DNA from: Crocosphaera chwakensis CCY0110
GTDB taxonomy: Bacteria > Cyanobacteriota > Cyanobacteriia > Cyanobacteriales > Microcystaceae
Length of the DNA stretch: 11,936 nucleotides
Direction of reading: 5' to 3'
Assembly: GCF_000169335.1 (NCBI RefSeq)
Contig: NZ_AAXW01000098.1
Location: forward strand, 1-11,936
Shown here: positions 7,019-11,936 of the stretch, in pieces
How positions within the stretch are numbered: position 1 is the stretch's first letter
Layout: each line of letters begins with the position of its first letter
Notes under the pieces: model-generated
What the model saw: only the letters and a program-made list of their open reading frames with translations
Database searches by the model: none
What the model was told of the DNA's origin: nothing
Translations under genes and position numbers: made by a program

Positions 7019-7807
7019 TTATTCCTCCTTTTGTGGGCTTAAATCAGAAGAATCAGAAGAATCAGAAGAATCAACAGGTTCGCCGATTTTGATAGAAGGA
7101 ACCCCCTGACGCACCAAAGGAACCAAAAAATTTAATTTCTCACTTTGGGCTTTTAAGCCAATTTCTCCGAGTTTATTAAGAACTTGAAGAGGAACATTAG
7201 CTTGATGAGCAGCTTCATCGAGGGTCATGAATTTGGCTTTGACAAATAAAGTGCGAAGTTGCTTAGTAATCTCATCGTCATTATTAAGTTGACCAGTAGA
7301 AAGCAGATGGGCTAAGCCAAGTTGAAGATGTTTAAGGTTAGCTTGTCCTAGAGCAGTATCAACAGTTTGTTCTGTTGGAGAATAACTCGGAGGAATAACT
7401 CGCCATAGTAATTCAGAGTCAGGAACTATTTTGGCAAACTGAACCACCACCTGATAAACATTTGTGTCCCCATTAGAAGAACGAGTATTGATAATAATAT
7501 TCGGTTCACTGGTCGTGGTAGCCCCAGGAGTTTGTATTTCCTCAGTTTGACGCAAAATAAATGTAGTCGCTTGTCCTGGGGGTTGATTAGTATTGTAGAT
7601 TAGTTGACTATCATCGCTAACGACAAAATGCTCAATGACTTCACCATTGTCAAAATGCAAAGTAGTGGCTTTACCTGGAACCACTTTAAGAGTAAGGGGA
7701 TTTGATTCTAAGCGATTAGTAGGAATATCAACGGCTTGTGAAGGACTAGAACTAGAAGTAACCAGCAAAACTGATAGAAAAACCCCAAAAGAATATCTAG
7801 TAAACAT
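7019..7807 (-). CDS. VirB9/TraK-like exported core-complex protein
   Basis: 262 residues. Residues 1-25 are a signal peptide ending SQA before VDIP, so the protein acts in the periplasm or outer membrane. Residues about 36-130 fit the N-terminal beta domain of VirB9/TraK/TrbG proteins: LTLKVVPGKATTLHF, then VIEHFVVSDDSQLIY, then PNIIINTRS and VYQVVVQF, the strand pattern that packs against VirB10. The C-terminal half is not the usual second beta domain. It is helical, includes MTLDEAAHQANVPLQVLNKL (about 194-213), which resembles a helix-turn-helix, and ends in a DSS-repeat acidic tail. The gene lies between the VirB10-like and coupling ATPase genes. It starts two bases after the upstream stop (TAATCATG), with GGAG about 12 bases away. 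Assignment rests on the N-terminal pattern, the signal peptide and context; no lipobox is seen. Confidence 0.72.
   Translation of the reverse strand: MFTRYSFGVFLSVLLVTSSSSPSQAVDIPTNRLESNPLTLKVVPGKATTLHFDNGEVIEHFVVSDDSQLIYNTNQPPGQATTFILRQTEEIQTPGATTTSEPNIIINTRSSNGDTNVYQVVVQFAKIVPDSELLWRVIPPSYSPTEQTVDTALGQANLKHLQLGLAHLLSTGQLNNDDEITKQLRTLFVKAKFMTLDEAAHQANVPLQVLNKLGEIGLKAQSEKLNFLVPLVRQGVPSIKIGEPVDSSDSSDSSDLSPQKEE
7042..7077. repeat. 9-bp tandem repeat AATCAGAAG, about four copies
   Basis: Three perfect AATCAGAAG units (7042-7068) and a degenerate fourth (7069-7077) encode a Ser-Ser-Asp tripeptide repeat near the C-terminus of the VirB9-like protein. Copy number can change in frame. Confidence 0.85.
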
Positions 7808-7809
7808 GA

Positions 7810-9663
7810 TTAATTAATCTCCAAAATAGCGTTAACTAAAATAGTGACCTCTGTGCCGTTATTAACAACATAAATAGGTTGTTGATTCGCATATTCATTA
7901 GTGGCTTTTTCGGCACGTTGTTCGAGTCGGCCTTTAAGAGTAGAGAATAACCCTTCAGCTAAACCCGTCATTAAATTTCCCTGTTGATTAGTAGTGGTAG
8001 TAGAATTAAACCCAAAACTATTCGTATTAATTTGAGTTTGAGTATCAGGAGTATTAACTCGATTGAATCCAGCTTGGGCTGCACCTAACGCCCCTAAAAA
8101 AGCATCTTGAGTGGCAATATTACCCCCAGGATCGTTAAGAACATTAGCCATCAGAGGTTGAGTATTGTTTCCGAGAACTAACAGGGTACTAGAAGGAATT
8201 TCAATGGTTTGCCATTGTTGTTGGGTCTGATAAGAAAAAGTAATAATTTCAGCAATGACCATGCCATTAGTCGTAACATTAGTGACTTTTCCTGAAAAAG
8301 AAGTCCCCAAAGGTAAAACAATTTTTCCTGATTGATCGACAAGAGGTTGAGTCAGTGTCAACGTAAAAGGACGAGGATTATCTTTCATCTCATTCGTCCA
8401 AATAATGGGGGTTTCTAATCTAGCTTTGAGTTGTGTTCCTACAGGAAAGATAGTCGGTGATCTATGACTGGTTAACTGAGAAGTCAAAGATGAAGGTGTT
8501 GGTGAAGGGGATGGTGATGTTGATGTTGATGTTGATGAGACAGTTTTTTGATTTTTATAAGTAGGTAAAGAATTTTGAGGGGAATTACCAGAAAGAAGTT
8601 TAATCGGTTGTTCACTATTATTCGTTTCAGGATTTAAACTAACAAGAAATGGCTCTTTTTTCTGAGCATAATAACTCCAATTACTCGGATTAGGTATAGT
8701 TTGAGACTTGTTGTTTAAGGAAATACGAATAACAGGAATTTTTGAAGGGGGTTGATTAAGGAGGTTAGGGGAGTTACTAACATTACTATTAGCAATGACT
8801 GGATTAGAATTAGCTAATTCTTGCTGGTCTTGTTGTTGCTCAGATGGAGCAAAGCCACTCCAACCTCTTTTAGCTAAAGTTTCCCGTGATGGTAACTGTT
8901 TGGGTTGAGAATTGGGAGTTGTGGCATTGTTAGGGGGTGAAGTAGGAGTAGGAGGACGAGAAACCTGTCTAACTCTAGAAGGGGAAGAAGAAGCGTTAGG
9001 GGGTTGAGTGGGAGTAGGAGGACGAGAAACTTGTCTAACCGTAGAAGGGGGAGGAGAAGAATTAGGGGATGGAGTGGGTTGAATAGGTTGAGTAGGTTGA
9101 GCAGGTTGACTCGTAGTCTGAGGTTGTTCGTTTTGAACAACTGAAGAGACAGAGGGTTCTACTGGTTCATCCCCTAATAAAATTAACTGAGCCGTTTTTT
9201 TCTCAGACTCAAGTTGTGCTAAAGCAAGAGGATCTAAAGGTTCTTCGGTTTCTGTTGATTCAGATTGATTGGCATTAAATGAATTATTAGACCCATTAAA
9301 CAGCATCAGAACTAAGGCAATAATTAAAGCAACAACTCCAGTGCCTAAAATAACAAGTAAAATTCTCAAAAGAACATTATTGCCAGGTTGATTGTTAGGG
9401 TCAACCTCTAATTCTAAAGGTTCATCTTCATAATTCGGTTCTAATAATTCATCATCTAATTCATTATTATTAGAACTTGATAATCGTGAAACTAATGAGA
9501 TTTCATCAGCTTCATTATCTTCATTATCAAGAGCCTCATTGGATTCAGTTAGTTGAGATAAGTTATTATTAGCTCCTTGATTTGACGCTTCTTGATTTGA
9601 AGTAGAAGAATCAGGCTCTGGAGCAAAAAAATCATCGTCTATGGTTAAGGTTTCAACTTTCAT
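7810..9663 (-). CDS. virB10: VirB10/TraB/TrbI-like type IV secretion core protein
   Basis: VirB10 spans from the inner to the outer membrane and passes energy from the ATPases to the outer pore. The 617-residue product shows the family layout: an acidic, Asn/Ser-rich cytoplasmic N-terminus (1-94), one membrane segment (97-122), a long Pro-rich periplasmic linker (about 170-260, then a less ordered part to about 400) and a C-terminal TrbI-type beta domain (about 404-617). In that domain FPVGTQLKARLETPI opens the fold, IVLPLGTSFSGKV follows, residues about 518-590 would hold the antenna helices that form the outer pore, and QPIYVVNNGTEVTILVNAIL is the characteristic last strand pair. It is longer than Agrobacterium VirB10 (about 377) because of the linker. 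The linker DNA contains three tandem repeat tracts. No strong Shine-Dalgarno precedes the ATG; the upstream gene ends 34 bases away. Confidence 0.9.
   Translation of the reverse strand: MKVETLTIDDDFFAPEPDSSTSNQEASNQGANNNLSQLTESNEALDNEDNEADEISLVSRLSSSNNNELDDELLEPNYEDEPLELEVDPNNQPGNNVLLRILLVILGTGVVALIIALVLMLFNGSNNSFNANQSESTETEEPLDPLALAQLESEKKTAQLILLGDEPVEPSVSSVVQNEQPQTTSQPAQPTQPIQPTPSPNSSPPPSTVRQVSRPPTPTQPPNASSSPSRVRQVSRPPTPTSPPNNATTPNSQPKQLPSRETLAKRGWSGFAPSEQQQDQQELANSNPVIANSNVSNSPNLLNQPPSKIPVIRISLNNKSQTIPNPSNWSYYAQKKEPFLVSLNPETNNSEQPIKLLSGNSPQNSLPTYKNQKTVSSTSTSTSPSPSPTPSSLTSQLTSHRSPTIFPVGTQLKARLETPIIWTNEMKDNPRPFTLTLTQPLVDQSGKIVLPLGTSFSGKVTNVTTNGMVIAEIITFSYQTQQQWQTIEIPSSTLLVLGNNTQPLMANVLNDPGGNIATQDAFLGALGAAQAGFNRVNTPDTQTQINTNSFGFNSTTTTNQQGNLMTGLAEGLFSTLKGRLEQRAEKATNEYANQQPIYVVNNGTEVTILVNAILEIN
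8515..8537. repeat. 6-bp tandem repeat TGATGT, 3.8 copies
   Basis: TGATGT units on the plus strand encode alternating Thr-Ser residues just before a Ser-Pro stretch in the VirB10-like linker (residues about 376-383). Confidence 0.8.
8929..9080. repeat. 66-bp tandem repeat, two copies plus part of a third
   Basis: Copy one (8929-8994) and copy two (8995-9060) differ at nine of 66 positions, and the first 18 or so bases of a third copy follow at 9061. Each unit encodes 22 residues containing VRQVSRPPTPT then PPN, in the Pro-rich linker of the VirB10-like protein. The period is a multiple of three, so gain or loss of a unit changes linker length without breaking the frame. Confidence 0.85.
9077..9112. 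repeat. 9-bp tandem repeat, four copies, Gln-Pro-X
   Basis: Four units starting GGTTGA (9077, 9086, 9095, 9104) encode Gln-Pro-X triplets in the VirB10-like linker, next to the 66-bp repeat. Confidence 0.8.
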
Positions 9664-9697
9664 AATTTTCTAAAAAATCACTCTTCGTTAACTAGAT

Positions 9698-10468
9698 TTA
9701 AGGATTGTATGGCTTAGCTTCAACTAATACTAATCCCGATTGTTGTAAGTTCATGAGCAAGCGACGCATAGCAGAAGTTGTGTCATCTTGAGTTAGAGGA
9801 AGATAAGGCAAAACAGCTTGCCAAACAAAGGTCTTTTTTAAGATAGTTTTTTTATCGAGTTGACCTTGAATGCGTAAAGAATGAGTAGCAATGACATCAA
9901 TTTCGTATAAATCTCGTCCTACTTTGCGTGGAGTTGATAAAAATTGAACATGAAGATCACTTTCTCCAGTTTCAAAGATATTCTGAGGGATTTGTTGAAC
10001 AATCTCAGACAATAAAGCGGTACTTATACTGCCTTCAATTAACTGAGAAGCCCAGTAAACCGTAGAAGGAATAGTATATTGTTGGTTATCAAAAGCAAAT
10101 TGAAAACCAGGGTCTTCTTCATTAGAACCAGGAAGGGTATTATCCCATTGCCAGAGCATGGTTAAAAAAGTCCGAGTAGTTTCTTTAATGACTTCTTCGT
10201 GACGAACAAACACATCAGATTCAACGGCTTGAATGGCAGTTCCATCATTAAGTTGAACAAAAGTTGTTGGTTTAGAATTAGCTCTCAAAAGTGAATAAAT
10301 TAAAATCAAATTAGCTATAGCCAAAACACCAGCAATAGCACAAATAATAAAAAAAGAGCTAGTTAATGGGGTTTCATTACCTACATATTTTGCCGATTGA
10401 GAAGTTGACGTTTCAGTGATTTCTCCAGAAATCAAAGGGTCTTCCGTGTAATTATTGTTAGCTAACAT
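9698..10468 (-). CDS. VirB8/TraE/TrbF-like inner-membrane assembly protein
   Basis: VirB8-type proteins are single-pass inner-membrane proteins whose periplasmic NTF2-like domain helps assemble the secretion channel. The 256-residue product has a short polar cytoplasmic N-terminus, one membrane segment (about 39-61) and a periplasmic domain of about 190 residues. That domain contains aromatic and helix-rich stretches (TFLTMLWQWD, YWASQLIEGSIS) followed by strands (DLHVQFLSTPRKV, YEIDVIATHSLRI) and ends in a helix and QSGLVLVEA, which fits the alpha-plus-beta order of VirB8. Sequence similarity by eye is weak; topology, size and position before the VirB10-like gene carry the call. I chose ATG 10468 over an in-frame TTG at 10477 because TTG has no supporting ribosome binding site. 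Neither start has a strong one. Confidence 0.7.
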   Translation of the reverse strand: MLANNNYTEDPLISGEITETSTSQSAKYVGNETPLTSSFFIICAIAGVLAIANLILIYSLLRANSKPTTFVQLNDGTAIQAVESDVFVRHEEVIKETTRTFLTMLWQWDNTLPGSNEEDPGFQFAFDNQQYTIPSTVYWASQLIEGSISTALLSEIVQQIPQNIFETGESDLHVQFLSTPRKVGRDLYEIDVIATHSLRIQGQLDKKTILKKTFVWQAVLPYLPLTQDDTTSAMRRLLMNLQQSGLVLVEAKPYNP

Positions 10469-10539
10469 GAGTCTCAAAATTGAAGTAGTAAATTAGAAGT
10501 AAATTAATTGAAAAGTGTTGTGAAAAAACTACAAACTAC

Positions 10540-10742
10540 TTAGGCAGGAACGACTTTAACCACATTCACAACGGCATTAGTAATGCCTTTAGCAACATCA
10601 TTGGCAGCGCGAGAAATACCTTGATAGAGACTAATTCCGCCAAAAGTTCCGACACCTCCTGCTAATAAGGAGAAACAATCGCCGCAAAAGTAAAAGCTAA
10701 ATCAGAAATAGTTTGAGGAATACCCGAAACGCCGGCAGTATA
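10540..10742 (-). pseudogene. Out-of-frame C-terminal tail of the VirB6/TrbL-like gene
   Basis: After codon GGT (10744-10742) the next frame reads TAGVSGIPQTISDLAF then TFAAIVS (10739-10671), a continuation rich in the same small and hydrophobic residues. It then meets a stop, and the third frame takes over at 10668 with LLAGGVGTFGGISLYQG, ISRAANDVAKG and ITNAVVNVVKVVPA to TAA (10542-10540). Each join needs exactly one extra base: between 10742 and 10739, and between 10669 and 10668. The pattern is that of two single-base deletions, either true mutations or sequence errors. No slippery heptamer is seen at either place, so programmed frameshifting is unlikely. Confidence 0.75.
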
Positions 10743-11707
10743 CCTGAAGCTGAAGTCATAGAGACAACGGTAATCGCCATAAGTCCGGTCAAAATGCTGT
10801 AGCCCAAATTAATAGCCAAAATAGCCAAAAATCCACTAGCCCACGTCCAAAACATTCGACCCGCAATAGGTAAAGCGGATAATCCAACAGCAATGGGAGC
10901 AAATAAAGCAGTAAGTAATAATGCCAGTTCAAGAGAATTAACCACAGCCCATTGCAAAGCTTGTAAAATAGATTGAGCAATGGAAATAAAAGGAGAAATA
11001 AACATATTTTGCATGATTTGAGAAGGACTCAATCCTTGCGTAACCCCTTGGATGACCGAACCCGTATTCTGAATAATTCCACAAACAGAAATTAAACCAC
11101 ACAATAAACTAGCAACATTACCTGGTAAAGCATTACTACTACCTGCCATCACTTGTTGAAGGGCATTAACCTTATCAGGAGAAGACATACAATCTTGTAA
11201 AGCTTGACCACTTTTTCCCACACAATCAGCAAAAATTTGTTGAGTACGAGTATTAGCTGCTTGAGTTTGCGCTAAAGAATTAACCGCATCTTGTAAACTA
11301 ATTCCTGCCACTTGCTGTTGATACAATCGGCTTATTTGATGGTAGCTAACTGTCCGAACCAATCGAATACTGTTAGCTAGAAAAATGCCTTTATTTAACA
11401 TTAGAATGCCAATAAAGAAAAAAGGAATGACCATCTGAATAATCGCCCTCATATCATATTTGGCTTCATTAAAAATCTCATTCGATTTTTTATAGGCTGT
11501 CCAAATAATACCAATGACAATAAAAATATTGCCAATACCAATTAAACCTTCCCATAAAAAAGAATTTGAACTAACAGCATCATCCCAGAGTGCATTCCAA
11601 GCAGTAGCATTAGCTCGCATTAAAGCATCAGCACTACTAAGAATATTAATACCTGAATTAGCTCCAAAAGAGTTATTTGCTTGTAATAAAATGGGTTGGA
11701 TCATCAT
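10697..11707 (-). CDS. VirB6/TrbL-like polytopic membrane protein, C-terminus cut by frameshift
   Basis: VirB6/TrbL proteins are multi-pass inner-membrane parts of the T4SS through which substrate passes. The readable frame gives 336 residues from ATG 11707, with membrane segments at about 50-72, 88-112, 198-213 and several between 235 and 318, and a polar periplasmic-looking region at 120-195. Two close cysteine pairs are present (C162/C173 and C203/C209). The last 14 residues before the TAG are out of character: the family-like sequence continues in another frame, then a third, to a TAA at 10540. Restoring both lost bases would give 389 residues. GTG at 11719 also opens the frame, but GAGG lies six bases before ATG 11707, so the GTG is part of the ribosome binding site. 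ATG 11704 is equally possible. Confidence 0.75.
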   Translation of the reverse strand: MMIQPILLQANNSFGANSGINILSSADALMRANATAWNALWDDAVSSNSFLWEGLIGIGNIFIVIGIIWTAYKKSNEIFNEAKYDMRAIIQMVIPFFFIGILMLNKGIFLANSIRLVRTVSYHQISRLYQQQVAGISLQDAVNSLAQTQAANTRTQQIFADCVGKSGQALQDCMSSPDKVNALQQVMAGSSNALPGNVASLLCGLISVCGIIQNTGSVIQGVTQGLSPSQIMQNMFISPFISIAQSILQALQWAVVNSLELALLLTALFAPIAVGLSALPIAGRMFWTWASGFLAILAINLGYSILTGLMAITVVSMTSASGILPAFRVFLKLFLI

Positions 11708-11742
11708 ACAAAACCTCACAGTTAAAATCAGTTATTGTTTTC

Positions 11743-11756
11743 TCAGTCATCAGTCA
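11743..11756. repeat. Heptamer TCAGTCA direct repeat, two copies
   Basis: Two adjacent perfect TCAGTCA units lie in the short gap before the VirB6-like gene, and further ACTG words follow on the minus strand toward the start codon. Cyanobacteria often carry heptameric short tandem repeats, but two copies are too few to be sure of such a family. Confidence 0.5.
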
Positions 11757-11765
11757 AAAAAATAA

Positions 11766-11936
11766 TTAATCATTACTACTTAAAGGAATGAGAAAAACGC
11801 CACTCATAGTAGAAGCTTGATTAATAGGAGCTTGAGAAAGACGCTGGTTAGCGGTAATTTGCTCACTAGCCATTTTCAGTTGTTCAGCTTGAGTAACAGC
11901 TTGCATTGAATCTAAAAGTTGTTGTTGTTTAGCCGT
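11766..11936 (-). CDS. C-terminus of a helical T4SS-cluster protein (VirB5/TrbJ position)
   Basis: An open frame enters at the right edge and ends with TAA at 11768-11766, leaving 56 residues. The visible part is Gln/Ala-rich and helical (KQQQLLDSMQAV, TQAEQLKMASEQITANQRL), followed by a less ordered stretch and a short hydrophobic end (MSGVFLIPLSSND). The position just before the VirB6/TrbL-like gene is where VirB5 or TrbJ usually lies, and those proteins have Gln/Ala-rich helical bodies, so that is my best guess. The N-terminus, and with it any signal peptide, is outside the window, so the family cannot be settled. Confidence 0.6.
   Translation of the reverse strand, partial: TAKQQQLLDSMQAVTQAEQLKMASEQITANQRLSQAPINQASTMSGVFLIPLSSND

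Noticed and set aside
6909..7109. 66-codon plus-strand open frame with Glu-Glu-Ser repeats
   Set aside because: The repeats are the reverse reading of the Ser-Ser-Asp coding repeat of the VirB9-like gene; antisense shadow.
7635..7817. 60-codon plus-strand open frame over the start of the VirB9-like gene
   Set aside because: Antisense to a signal-peptide coding region, with no ribosome binding site or domain.
8874..9140. 88-codon Leu-rich minus-strand open frame
   Set aside because: Out-of-frame reading of the Pro-rich repeats of the VirB10-like linker; the real frame has the family domains on both sides.
10469..10477. TTG start three codons earlier for the VirB8-like protein
   Set aside because: The TTG has no Shine-Dalgarno; the ATG at 10468 is simpler and adds no loss of conserved sequence.
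10660..10745. Programmed -1 frameshifting as explanation of the split VirB6-like tail
   Set aside because: Two separate -1 slips would be needed and neither place has an X-XXY-YYZ heptamer or an evident stimulatory stem.
10789..10980. 63-codon Leu/Trp-rich minus-strand open frame inside the VirB6-like gene
   Set aside because: Out-of-frame reading of hydrophobic coding sequence. It is not the frame needed to explain the split C-terminus.
11514..11765. 83-codon plus-strand open frame at the start of the VirB6-like gene
   Set aside because: Antisense to a membrane protein start region and without ribosome binding site or recognisable features.

Overview
The window is AT-rich and carries three perfect GCGATCGC octamers (HIP1). 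These sites are a hallmark of cyanobacterial genomes, so I read it as cyanobacterial DNA, probably from a conjugative plasmid or integrated conjugative element. All genes lie on the minus strand and transcription runs from high to low coordinates. No tRNA, rRNA, transposase, CRISPR array or replication origin was seen. No gene-free stretch exceeds about 80 bases, and both ends of the window cut through genes.

The right-hand part (about 5072-11936) is the core of a conjugative type IV secretion system (T4SS). In transcription order it holds: the C-terminus of a small helical protein (VirB5/TrbJ position, weak); a polytopic VirB6/TrbL-like protein whose C-terminus is split by two single-base frameshifts; a VirB8/TraE-like single-pass protein; a large VirB10/TraB/TrbI-like protein with a proline-rich linker; an exported VirB9/TraK-like protein; and a VirD4/TraG-type coupling ATPase with clear Walker A and B motifs. 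The order B8-B10-B9-D4 differs from the usual B8-B9-B10. VirB4, VirB11 and a relaxase are not in this window and would be expected outside it.

The left-hand part (1-5068) holds less familiar genes that look like part of the same transfer region. Two (306 and 423 residues) share a C-terminal module and probably a second short motif. A 143-residue soluble protein has the best ribosome binding site in the window, a possible own promoter and a terminator-like hairpin right behind it. A 619-residue exported, cysteine-containing protein follows; I suspect a degenerate cell-wall-hydrolase-like C-terminus. The last gene is a multi-pass membrane protein cut off by the window edge. Several junctions are only 2-3 bases long, indicating a tightly coupled operon.

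The points most worth checking are the double frameshift in the VirB6-like gene, the hairpin that overlaps the start region of the 619-residue gene, the paralogous module pair, and the helix-turn-helix-like C-terminal region on the VirB9-like protein.
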